From: Deltaproteobacteria bacterium UBA5756
GTDB lineage: Bacteria; Desulfobacterota; Syntrophorhabdia; Syntrophorhabdales; Syntrophorhabdaceae
DNA: 64,000 bases
Reading direction: 5' to 3'
Assembly: GCA_002418985.1 (NCBI GenBank)
Contig: DIFE01000081.1
Location: forward strand, 1-64,000
Below the pieces are notes generated by a model. That model was not told the origin of the DNA, did not search any database, and saw only the letters and a list, made by a program, of their open reading frames with translations. Position 1 is the first letter of the stretch, and each line of letters starts with the position of its first letter. The translations under genes were made by a program, and so were the position numbers. Below, piece by piece: positions 9,342 to 16,216 of this stretch.

Positions 9342-9695
9342 TCACAGTAGCAGGTATGTTTCGTAGTCGGCGCAGACCTGACAGAATGCGGCCACGATAT
9401 CGATGGACATTCCCCATCGTTTGTTGCCGTTATGGTCTATGATGTCGCCCGCCAGATCACGGCTTTCCGCTGACCAATTGTCGAGGGTGCTTTTGGGAAC
9501 CTCGATACCGGTCAGCTTGTAGATCCCCGAACAGATGTCGACCCTGTCCATGCCGGATTTCTTGATTGCTGTCGAGACGGCCTGGCGGACCCTGGCGCTG
9601 ACGTTCAGGCTGCCGGGAGCAGGAGGTCTTTCCGGTTTCAGGTACTCGAAGAGTCCTCCCTGTCGACTGTCAATTTTCTGTTTAACTTTTGACAT
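9342..9695 (-). CDS. Mu-like phage early-region protein, probably C-terminally truncated
   Basis: The 117-residue protein resembles, from memory of the family, small proteins near the transposase genes of Mu-like phages. Those share a helical start, a STLDNWSAES-like segment (here about residues 75-84) and an AFCQVCADY-like segment near the end. In family members the chain continues beyond that point. Here it stops at YLLL exactly where the methylase remnant begins, which suggests a deletion junction near 9340-9350. It is codirectional with the Ner-like gene upstream. No enzymatic function can be assigned. Confidence 0.55.
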   Translation of the reverse strand: MSKVKQKIDSRQGGLFEYLKPERPPAPGSLNVSARVRQAVSTAIKKSGMDRVDICSGIYKLTGIEVPKSTLDNWSAESRDLAGDIIDHNGNKRWGMSIDIVAAFCQVCADYETYLLL

Positions 9696-9760
9696 TGCAA
9701 ACCTCGGTGCTGTTTGTTAGAATCAAACCAGATTTGAAAATATGACGGGGGGAGTGGCTC

Positions 9761-10123
9761 TTGAGGAAAAAGGAAGAAGGGATACCTGATGAGGTTTTTG
9801 CCTTCGCCTTGCCGGTCAAAGAGAAGATGCGCAAGCTCATGGAACTCCTCATTCCTCTTCCCTGTTTTGAATACAGCATGAAAACCGGAGATTGTTCGGA
9901 ATTTGAGTGTCCAACCGGAGACGGTGAAGAGTCTCTTTGCAGAACCAGGAGACTCCTCGCTGAGCAACTGGCAGCCGCGATACAAATAAACAGATACGAT
10001 CCGCTGCATCCCGAATATAAAAGGCTATCTCAGAAGGAGAAAACCCTGCTTCTGAAAGTTCACGAACTAAACGGCGGATATGTTCCTCCTCCTCACCTGA
10101 TTCCACGAAGGGAAAAGGGGTAG
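9761..10123 (+). CDS. hypothetical charged protein on the opposite strand of the phage early region
   Basis: This 120-residue frame starts at TTG preceded by GGGGGGAG at good spacing and has a composition typical of real proteins (rich in Lys, Glu, Leu, with amphipathic helices). It overlaps a minus-strand frame (9849-10208) and the two can hardly both be genes. Amino-acid content favours this one; operon direction favours the other. No domain is recognised. It would be divergent from the early gene starting at 9695. Confidence 0.45.
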   Translation: MRKKEEGIPDEVFAFALPVKEKMRKLMELLIPLPCFEYSMKTGDCSEFECPTGDGEESLCRTRRLLAEQLAAAIQINRYDPLHPEYKRLSQKEKTLLLKVHELNGGYVPPPHLIPRREKG

Positions 10124-10208
10124 AGGCGCATATGGCGGCCATACAGAGCATGCGATCTCGCAACATTAATGATCGCTCAGTCTGCATTGTTACTGGGTTG
10201 CATTTCAT
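9849..10208 (-). CDS. alternative small frame downstream of the Ner-like gene
   Basis: This 119-residue frame has an ATG ten bases after the Ner-like stop and an AGGAGA ribosome site, so it would sit naturally in the prophage early operon. Its middle (RRLVRELSEAGFSPSEIAFY) looks protein-like. The Cys-rich ends look like antisense translation of the opposing frame 9761-10123. It is listed because the choice cannot be made by eye. Confidence 0.35.
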   Translation of the reverse strand: MKCNPVTMQTERSLMLRDRMLCMAAICASTPFPFVESGEEEEHIRRLVRELSEAGFSPSEIAFYIRDAADRICLFVSRLPVAQRGVSWFCKETLHRLRLDTQIPNNLRFSCCIQNREEE

Positions 10209-10217
10209 GAGTCTCTC

Positions 10218-10439
10218 CTATGCGGCCCGTTTTGGTTTTTCGTCCGGCCATAGATCTGACACCTGGACACCCAGGGAATCTGCGATCGCCTGGCGGATGT
10301 GCGGTGATACCTGTCTGCCGATCATTACGTGGTACACGTTCTGGCGGGTACAGCCAATCTTGCGGGCTATTTCTGCGCCCGTTACATCTTTGTCAATCAT
10401 AAGTTTCTGGATCTTCTTTTTGGTCTGGGTTGTTGCCAT
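10218..10439 (-). CDS. Ner/Nlp-like or Cro-like HTH transcription regulator
   Basis: The 73-residue protein is essentially one helix-turn-helix domain. Residues about 18-40 (VTGAEIARKIGCTRQNVYHV) form the turn and recognition helix, followed by SPHIRQAIADSLGVQVSDLWP, a tail typical of Ner/Nlp regulators of Mu-like phages. It is divergently arranged with the S24 repressor gene across 60 bases holding two related operator-like sites. This mirrors the c/ner switch of transposable phages. The expected transposase genes downstream are gone. Confidence 0.8.
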   Translation of the reverse strand: MATTQTKKKIQKLMIDKDVTGAEIARKIGCTRQNVYHVMIGRQVSPHIRQAIADSLGVQVSDLWPDEKPKRAA

Positions 10440-10451
10440 GGTTAGATTATT

Positions 10452-10500
10452 ATATGCACGATGATGTGTTGTAAAGGAAAAATATGCAGCATAGTGCGTA
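10452..10500. promoter_or_regulatory. two related operator-like sites between divergent phage regulators
   Basis: Two 19-base units, 10452-10470 and 10482-10500, both begin with ATATGCA and agree at 13 of 19 positions. They are spaced 30 bases start to start, close to three helical turns. The second contains a near-perfect dyad TATGCA-N6-TGCGTA (10483-10500); the first has a weaker dyad TGCAC-N6-GTGTT. They fill the space between the Ner-like and S24 repressor genes, so they are the natural binding sites for one or both proteins. Confidence 0.55.
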
Positions 10501-10501
10501 A
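10484..10501 (+). other. possible five-codon upstream ORF overlapping the repressor start
   Basis: An ATG at 10484 sits 6 bases after AAAGGA and encodes five residues (MQHSA) before TAA at 10499-10501. The stop shares its last base with the repressor ATG (TAATG). The repressor start itself has no obvious ribosome site, so it could depend on termination-reinitiation from this mini-ORF. It also lies inside the second operator-like site, so the pattern may be coincidental. Confidence 0.3.
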
Positions 10502-11184
10502 TGAAGAACGAACATAGCGATATAGGGCAGAGGTTGAAGATGTTGAGGGGTTCTCTATCTCAAACTGAGATGGGAAAACTCTTTAATATGCCATTACGTA
10601 CATATCAGTCATATGAGTATGGGCAGCGGGTACCTCCCTCGCATGCTCTATCAAGTATTGCAAGAAAGTTCGGAACCACTGTTGAATGGATATTAACCGG
10701 TGTGGACGAGCGAGCGGACGAAGAAACAGGTAAAGGCGTACTGAAGAAAGAACCTTCTCCAGGAGAGAAGCTGGGGCAGGATTTCGCATATATTCCCCAG
10801 GTGAATGGAAGAATCAGCGCAGGAAAAGGTTTAGCTCCTGATAATGTTATCGAAATGAGGGTCGCCTTTCGAAAAGAATGGATTGCGCGAAAGGGTAACG
10901 CAAAAGACATGGTTCTTATTAAGGTATCCGGTGATAGCATGGATCCGACCCTTTTGAATGGCGATCTTGTTCTCATCGATCGTGGCAGAAAATATTTTGA
11001 ACCGCAGGGCGGTATTTACGCCATTGCAGTGGACGATACGATAATGATAAAGCGAGTCCAGGTTGTTGGGGATCGTGCAAAGATTATCAGTGACAATAAA
11101 ATGTATGAGCCTTTTGAGGTTAGTGCCGATCAGGTAAAGATAAACGGCAAAGTCATCTGGTTCGCCAGGGAATTGGAGAGGTAG
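10501..11184 (+). CDS. S24-family (LexA/CI-like) phage repressor with autocleavage domain
   Basis: The 227-residue protein has an N-terminal HTH_3 domain (about 8-65, with SQTEMGKLFNMPLRTYQSYE) and a C-terminal S24 peptidase fold. The catalytic dyad is visible as Ser146 in SGDSMDPT and Lys184 in IMIKRV. A candidate Ala-Gly cleavage bond is Ala107-Gly108 in ISAGKG. Such repressors self-cleave when RecA is activated by DNA damage and release the phage early promoter. The gene is divergent from the Ner-like gene and codirectional with the Hachiman-like pair 122 bases downstream, so it might now also influence that operon; this is inference. Confidence 0.88.
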   Translation: MKNEHSDIGQRLKMLRGSLSQTEMGKLFNMPLRTYQSYEYGQRVPPSHALSSIARKFGTTVEWILTGVDERADEETGKGVLKKEPSPGEKLGQDFAYIPQVNGRISAGKGLAPDNVIEMRVAFRKEWIARKGNAKDMVLIKVSGDSMDPTLLNGDLVLIDRGRKYFEPQGGIYAIAVDDTIMIKRVQVVGDRAKIISDNKMYEPFEVSADQVKINGKVIWFARELER

Positions 11185-11209
11185 AAAATGGGTTCGTTGT
11201 TGACTCGCT

Positions 11210-11223
11210 GCGGATCAGTCCGC
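11210..11223. promoter_or_regulatory. small hairpin between the repressor and the HamA-like gene
   Basis: GCGGA-TCAG-TCCGC forms a perfect five-base-pair stem. It directly follows a TTGACT hexamer (11200-11205) that could be a -35 element for the HamA-like gene, though no good -10 is clear. There is no T-run after it, so it is a poor terminator; an operator role is possible. Confidence 0.25.
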
Positions 11224-11306
11224 AATCTATTACAGTTAGTTTGAACAGGTATCGATATCTTCTGTTGGCTCTGTAAAGGCAGGATTCATCCGATTGAGCG
11301 GGTTTT

Positions 11307-12101
11307 ATGAATAATTCTGATTTTTTCAGCATCTGCTACGCACATCAAGAGCCACAAGTTTCGTGGTGTGGCGTTATTGTAAAGGACGGGGAAGACTTCG
11401 ATCTTTTCATGAGAAATGAGGTTGCTTCCCGCCTCCACGATGCGAGCGGCGCGAGAGAATTTGAGGACTGTCTGCGTAGTCTTGTCGCGACAGGCTTTAA
11501 TCGAGACAATCTGGAAGACATTCTTGCTGCTGAGATTCCCGAAGATCGGGACTGGGCCGTCGGTGAAGCTATAGCGGAAGCTTATTTGAGCGAAAAGCAT
11601 GGTATTATTTGGCCCTGGAACACAGAACGGGATAAGCGAACACCCCGAGCCAGTCTTCCGGGTGCCGATCTAATTGGTTTCGATGTCAGAAGAGAAGGTA
11701 TTCGATTTGCCTTGGGCGAAGTAAAAACTTCGAGCGATAAAGATGTTCCGCCCAACGTCATGAACGGACGGACCGGTATGATACATCAGCTGGAAAACCT
11801 AGCCGACAATCTAGGGTTAATCAACCAATTGCTCAAGTGGCTGTTCTTTCGATGCAGAGCCACAGATCACGAAAAATCCTTCAAAGCGGCCAGCACTCTC
11901 TTTCTTAGTTCTGGCAAGAAGGCCGTCGCCTTATTTGGCGTGTTAGTTCGTGATACAGCGCCCGACGAACTAGACTTAAGAAACCGAGGAAACGCATTTG
12001 CCAAGAAACTCAAAGATCCCACTGAGTGTCAGTTGGTAGCAGTGTACTTACCATGCGCAGTTGCGGATCTTCCCGCACGCGTCTCGGGAGGCACAGTGTG
12101 A
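11307..12101 (+). CDS. HamA/AbpA-like (DUF1837-type) nuclease subunit of a Hachiman-like antiphage system
   Basis: The 264-residue protein shows a PD-(D/E)xK-type nuclease signature: Asp121 in PGADLIGF, then Glu138 and Lys140 in GEVKTS. Length and order match HamA of Hachiman and AbpA of E. coli AbpAB, in which this DUF1837 protein partners a Ski2-like helicase encoded immediately downstream. Known HamA proteins are effector nucleases restrained by HamB until phage DNA intermediates are sensed. The stop codon overlaps the helicase GTG (GTGA). Base composition is lower in GC than the chromosomal flanks, as in the rest of the island. Assignment rests on motif and gene pairing, not on a profile search. 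Confidence 0.75.
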   Translation: MNNSDFFSICYAHQEPQVSWCGVIVKDGEDFDLFMRNEVASRLHDASGAREFEDCLRSLVATGFNRDNLEDILAAEIPEDRDWAVGEAIAEAYLSEKHGIIWPWNTERDKRTPRASLPGADLIGFDVRREGIRFALGEVKTSSDKDVPPNVMNGRTGMIHQLENLADNLGLINQLLKWLFFRCRATDHEKSFKAASTLFLSSGKKAVALFGVLVRDTAPDELDLRNRGNAFAKKLKDPTECQLVAVYLPCAVADLPARVSGGTV

Positions 12102-15100
12102 GTCATTGGTTACTGGACAGCCTTGCCGAAACAGTACAGTTGGCGCTAAAACAGGCAGATGGCGTGGAGATCCAACGTGCGTTGATGGGCTCCCCTTCCG
12201 GCAATGACGTGGGTCTTATCGAAAGAACTGTTGAAGCGTTGGAATTAGCAGTGTTTGACCTTGTTGCTGAAGGCACGCCACGCGAAGAAAACGCTAGAAA
12301 TGAGCTTAGAAGGATTGCTGCCGATGCTTTCCGGTTGATTCGTGTATTGCCCAGACGAGATGATCCGATTGAATGCGCAAGACTCTTGTTACGGGGTGGC
12401 GCACTCGCTGTGCTCGGGGACAAGGGGTCGGACGCGGCACGATGGCTACGCGAAGATGAATGGCCCGATTTGCCGCTGGAATCGAGCGATTGGAGTGAAC
12501 GTACCTGGGCAACAATCATCGATATTTGGTTGCGATTAATTCGCAAGCATGGTTGGTCCGACCGCGACAAAGTGCTGAAGTGTATCTCTACACTACGTGA
12601 TTCTCAGGTTGTGTTCGAAAGAGATTATCTTGCTGGTAGAGAGCACATACATGCCAAATCCGCAGCTCTCGAACTTGTCGGTCTCTATCATCTTGCTAAG
12701 GCGGCAGAAATACTTGCTTATTACATAACCGATGGTGTGGTGGATGGGAAGTATCAAATTCATCAACTCCTAGAACAGCACTTTGACCGAGTGTTTGCCG
12801 TTTGTGAGTACGCCCAAATGTATGAGTTAGAACCTTTAGCCCGACTTCTTTCGGCCTGTTCGTCTCAAATGGCAGACAATTCCATCTGGACGGTTACTCG
12901 CGCTGTCAACTCAAGGGTAACAAGGTTTGTCGAGACGCTCGTTGCCCAAGGCCGAGGCGATCGAGCAATTTTTGATGTCTTGCCTCCACAGCGCCGCTCG
13001 TTGGCAGAAAAGGGTTTGCTCGGTTCAAGTCGGAGGGCGGTCGTAGTGAGTCTTCCTACATCTAGCGGCAAAACATTGATTGCGCAGTTTCGTATTCTTC
13101 AAGCCTTGAACCAGTTCGAGCTGGAGCGCGGCTGGGTAGCTTATCTTGTTCCGACCCGAGTGTTAGTTAACCAGATAACGCGCCAGTTGCGCCGTGATTT
13201 TGAGCCGCTATCGGTTGTTGTTGAAAAGGTCAGTCCGGCTTTGGAGGTCGACAATATAGAGTCTGAATTGTTGCGTCAAGAAGATCAGACACGGGCCTTT
13301 CGAGTGCTTGTTACTACTCCCGAAAAGCTGGATCTGATGTTACGACAAGGTCTGGAGGCAACAATCGGTCGCCCTTTGACATTGGTCGTTGTGGACGAGG
13401 CTCACAACATTCAGGGTGTTCAACGAGGGCTTAAGCTTGAACTATTGTTGGCAACCATCAACAACGAGTGTCAAAGAGCACAGTTCCTGTTATTAACACC
13501 TTTCATCAGGAATTCGGAAGAAGTCGCCCGGTGGCTTGGAGGTCAGAGTTCCGATGACATAAACCTGGCTCTAGACTGGCAACCCAACGATCGCATTGTT
13601 GGAATCGTGCAGGCCGAAAAAGGTGACGCTTTGGACGGGAGAAGTTTCGATTATCAGCTTTGTTTAGAGACAGTGCATACTACCAGAAATACTCTGACAA
13701 TCGACAATTCTCTGTTCCTACCGAAGAATCCTGATATTGCATCAACTTTTAGTAAAGCGTCGAATGCTAGCAGCTTGGCGGCTATTACCGCCCAGCGTTT
13801 GCACGAAAGAGGGCCGGTAATTGTAATGCACGCCCGACCTGATTGGGTGTGGGCTCTGGCTAAGAAGTTCATGATTCCAGAGAACAAGAGGGAACTCTCT
13901 ACCGAAAAAGTCAAGTTGGTTCAACAATTTCTTGACCTCGAATATGGTGTTAGTTTCCAGTTGCAAGACTTGCTTTCATACGGTGTTGGAATCCATCATG
14001 CTGGTCTGTCAGATGATGTTCGCCTTCTAATGGAATGGTTGTTCGAAGAGAACGAACTAGATTTTCTGGTGGCAACCACAACCATTGCCCAAGGGGTAAA
14101 TTTTCCAGTTACCGCCGTAGTCATGGCTTCACATCAGTATCCTATTGACAAGAAAATGACGGATATGTCACCCGAAGATTTTTGGAACATCGCGGGTCGG
14201 GCCGGAAGAATAGGTCAAGGTAGCGTTGGAATTGTAACGCTGGTTGCTGACAATGATAGTAAGGCTTCGATTCTTCGTAATTTTATTAATCACCAGAGCG
14301 GCGAACTGAATTCCGCTCTTGTTACTCTGGCTAGAGAAGCCGGAGAGATGCTCGAAAACCTTGGAGCAATCGTTTACAGACATCCGGAATGGTCCGCTTT
14401 TCTTCAATACCTAGCGCATACATATCGCCAGATGGGCAAACCCGAGGCGTTTGTGAATGAAATCGAGCAGGTCCTTCGTGGAACGTTCGGATACGAGAAA
14501 CTTCGTAGCCAAGACTCTTCTTTGGCAAGGAAACTGCTTGATGGAATTCTAGTTTATGCTCGCTATCTCGGCGAACCTGGACAGCCCCTTAAACTTGTTG
14601 ACAGCACTGGTTTCTCACTTCAAAGTATAAGGACCGTCCTCGGCGCCGCAAGTGTTGAGGGAATTCATGGCGACGCATGGAATTCTCAATCCCTATTCAA
14701 CGAAAACAACCGCGATCTTCAAAAAATGATGGGCGTTTTGCTCAATGTTCCCGAATTGCGGGAGAACTTGAAGGCTGTGACGGGCGGCAGGTCCCCCGAT
14801 GGGAATAAGCTTGCGTCAATCGTGAAAGACTGGGTAAATGGGGTTTCAGTTCCAGAGATAACCAAGCGCCATTTCTTCAAGGAGGGCGACGACTTTACGT
14901 TGGCCATGACAACATGCGGACGAAACATCTTCGGCAGGCTGACTCAGACTGCCGCATGGGGCCTTGGGGCTTTGCTTTCAATTACTGGCAGCGGTTTGTC
15001 TGAAGAGCAGTTGTTGTCGCTGAGCAATCTGCCATCGCAAGTTTACTACGGCGTTAACAACGATTCCGCCGTTGCCTTGAGACTGCTAGGCGTACCAAGA

Positions 15101-15271
15101 ACTGCCGCGACATCCCTGGCAAGTTTTATGGGCGATGTTCTCACTGAACCGCTAGCCAGTATCCGTGGACAGTTGCGCGACATGCCTGCCGCAAGTTGGC
15201 AACAAGCGCTTGGACAACACCACGGAGAGGTTTACCAAAGAGTATGGAAGGTTCTAGAAGGATTAGACTAA
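12098..15271 (+). CDS. HamB/AbpB-like Ski2-type superfamily 2 helicase of a Hachiman-like system
   Basis: I place the start at GTG 12098 (1057 residues), because it overlaps the HamA-like stop and follows GGGAGG at 8 bases; an upstream in-frame ATG at 12026 lies inside hamA-like coding sequence. After a roughly 300-residue helical N-terminal region come motif I PTSSGKT (Lys325), the DEAH box at residues 433-436 (VVDEAHN), the Ski2-style GVGIHHAGLS and ATTTIAQGVNFP stretches, and motif VI GRAGRIGQG near residue 700. A long C-terminal helical region follows. HamB senses aberrant DNA and releases HamA nuclease in known systems. A helicase of this size next to a DUF1837-like protein is the defining arrangement. 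Confidence 0.82.
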   Translation: MSHWLLDSLAETVQLALKQADGVEIQRALMGSPSGNDVGLIERTVEALELAVFDLVAEGTPREENARNELRRIAADAFRLIRVLPRRDDPIECARLLLRGGALAVLGDKGSDAARWLREDEWPDLPLESSDWSERTWATIIDIWLRLIRKHGWSDRDKVLKCISTLRDSQVVFERDYLAGREHIHAKSAALELVGLYHLAKAAEILAYYITDGVVDGKYQIHQLLEQHFDRVFAVCEYAQMYELEPLARLLSACSSQMADNSIWTVTRAVNSRVTRFVETLVAQGRGDRAIFDVLPPQRRSLAEKGLLGSSRRAVVVSLPTSSGKTLIAQFRILQALNQFELERGWVAYLVPTRVLVNQITRQLRRDFEPLSVVVEKVSPALEVDNIESELLRQEDQTRAFRVLVTTPEKLDLMLRQGLEATIGRPLTLVVVDEAHNIQGVQRGLKLELLLATINNECQRAQFLLLTPFIRNSEEVARWLGGQSSDDINLALDWQPNDRIVGIVQAEKGDALDGRSFDYQLCLETVHTTRNTLTIDNSLFLPKNPDIASTFSKASNASSLAAITAQRLHERGPVIVMHARPDWVWALAKKFMIPENKRELSTEKVKLVQQFLDLEYGVSFQLQDLLSYGVGIHHAGLSDDVRLLMEWLFEENELDFLVATTTIAQGVNFPVTAVVMASHQYPIDKKMTDMSPEDFWNIAGRAGRIGQGSVGIVTLVADNDSKASILRNFINHQSGELNSALVTLAREAGEMLENLGAIVYRHPEWSAFLQYLAHTYRQMGKPEAFVNEIEQVLRGTFGYEKLRSQDSSLARKLLDGILVYARYLGEPGQPLKLVDSTGFSLQSIRTVLGAASVEGIHGDAWNSQSLFNENNRDLQKMMGVLLNVPELRENLKAVTGGRSPDGNKLASIVKDWVNGVSVPEITKRHFFKEGDDFTLAMTTCGRNIFGRLTQTAAWGLGALLSITGSGLSEEQLLSLSNLPSQVYYGVNNDSAVALRLLGVPRTAATSLASFMGDVLTEPLASIRGQLRDMPAASWQQALGQHHGEVYQRVWKVLEGLD

Positions 15272-15350
15272 CAACAAAAGTAACCCTCGAACATAGAGAC
15301 TTGTCAGATCGGCAACATACGACAGCAGAAATACTTTTTCGCTTAATCCC

Positions 15351-15474
15351 CCTAAAATCAAACCTCCCTTGAAAACACCCCCAAAACTCCCTTAATTTTA
15401 CCAACCGTAAGATTAGTCAGAAGTGACTTATAACATTATTCGGTACTTAGTTATCACACCCCCTACACAATCTT
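15351..15474 (+). repeat. right copy of the direct repeat bounding the accessory island
   Basis: This copy matches 5496-5620 with two substitutions and one indel. It ends in the same core, here CTACA-CAATCT-TTTAG (15463-15478), so the right core arm is imperfect. The outer left arm GACTTATAACATT (15425-15437) has a weaker partner at 15502-15514 that agrees at 9 of 13 positions and lies two bases off the symmetric position. The pair of copies spans 9.86 kb start to start. Confidence 0.9.
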
Positions 15475-15482
15475 TTAGTCAA

Positions 15483-15512
15483 TTGACACTTTTAGTGTGA
15501 AAGTGATATAAG
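15483..15512 (+). promoter_or_regulatory. promoter of the TMEM175-like gene, abutting the island end
   Basis: TTGACA (15483-15488) and TATAAG (15507-15512) are separated by 18 bases. A dyad ACACT-TTT-AGTGT (15486-15498) overlaps the -35 and spacer and could be an operator. The predicted transcript start is only a few bases before the ATG at 15523, so either translation is leaderless or the ATG at 15559 is used. The promoter begins 5 bases after the recombination-site-like core, so movement of the island would change what lies upstream. Confidence 0.5.
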
Positions 15513-15522
15513 CGTTAACATA

Positions 15523-16167
15523 ATGGCAAAAACCGAATCTTCCGGCGGCCGGTTTGTTATGACGACTCACCGCATAGAAAGTCTGTCAGACTGCATTTTC
15601 GCCTTTTCGATGACTCTTCTCGTCATGAATTTTTCTTTCCCGACCGTCGGGACTGACAAAAGCGAGGCGCAGGTTACAGAAGTGTTCCTGAGGGAGATAG
15701 CGAAGTTTGACCGCTACGTCCTTACCTTCGTCCTTCTGGCCATTTTCTGGATTACACATCATCAGCAATTCCACCATATCAGGAGAACGGACCGCGGCTT
15801 TCTCTGGATCCAGGTGGCCACCCTTATGTTTATCGTGATGGTCCCCTTCACCGCGGCATGGATGTCGGCTTACAGCCACCTCCATATTACCAATCTCGTC
15901 TTTGATATCAATCTATTTATTCTCGGACTTCTCTTCCTCGTAGCCTGGATCTACGCAACGCATGGAGGAAGACTTGTTGATGAAGGCATTGACGGCCGTT
16001 CTGTCTGGCGGGGCACGGCAAGGTCCCTTCTTACATGTGCTGTCGCGCTGATCGCCATCGCGGTTTCCTTCTATCATCCCGGCTGGAGCAACTATGCGTT
16101 TATCCTGACGCCGGTGGTTCTCCTGCTTAAGCCTTTTCGACAGTCAGAAAGACCGGGCGGCCGCTGA
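15523..16167 (+). CDS. TMEM175-family (DUF1211) potassium channel-like membrane protein
   Basis: The 214-residue protein opens with the family signature THRIESLSDCIFAFSMTLL, where helix 1 carries the pore-lining residues of bacterial TMEM175 channels. About six transmembrane helices follow, with the family His-rich loop THHQQFHH between helices 2 and 3. Bacterial members form tetrameric K+-permeable leak channels in the inner membrane. No ribosome site precedes ATG 15523; an in-frame ATG at 15559 just before the conserved motif is an alternative start. It stands alone, followed by a terminator-like hairpin. Confidence 0.85.
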   Translation: MAKTESSGGRFVMTTHRIESLSDCIFAFSMTLLVMNFSFPTVGTDKSEAQVTEVFLREIAKFDRYVLTFVLLAIFWITHHQQFHHIRRTDRGFLWIQVATLMFIVMVPFTAAWMSAYSHLHITNLVFDINLFILGLLFLVAWIYATHGGRLVDEGIDGRSVWRGTARSLLTCAVALIAIAVSFYHPGWSNYAFILTPVVLLLKPFRQSERPGGR

Positions 16168-16169
16168 TC

Positions 16170-16194
16170 GTTCCGGCGGAACCTTTCTTATTTT
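16170..16194 (+). terminator. rho-independent terminator-like hairpin after the TMEM175-like gene
   Basis: GTTCC-GGC-GGAAC (16170-16182) forms a perfect five-base-pair stem with a three-base loop and is followed by CTTTCTTATTTT. The short stem makes it a weak candidate, but its place between two converging genes supports the call. Confidence 0.45.
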
Positions 16195-16216
16195 CGATAG
16201 GTATACGATGGCCATC

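Noticed and set aside
12026..12097. Upstream ATG extension of the HamB-like helicase
   Set aside because: It lies wholly inside the HamA-like coding sequence and has no ribosome site, whereas GTG 12098 overlaps the hamA-like stop as GTGA with GGGAGG before it.
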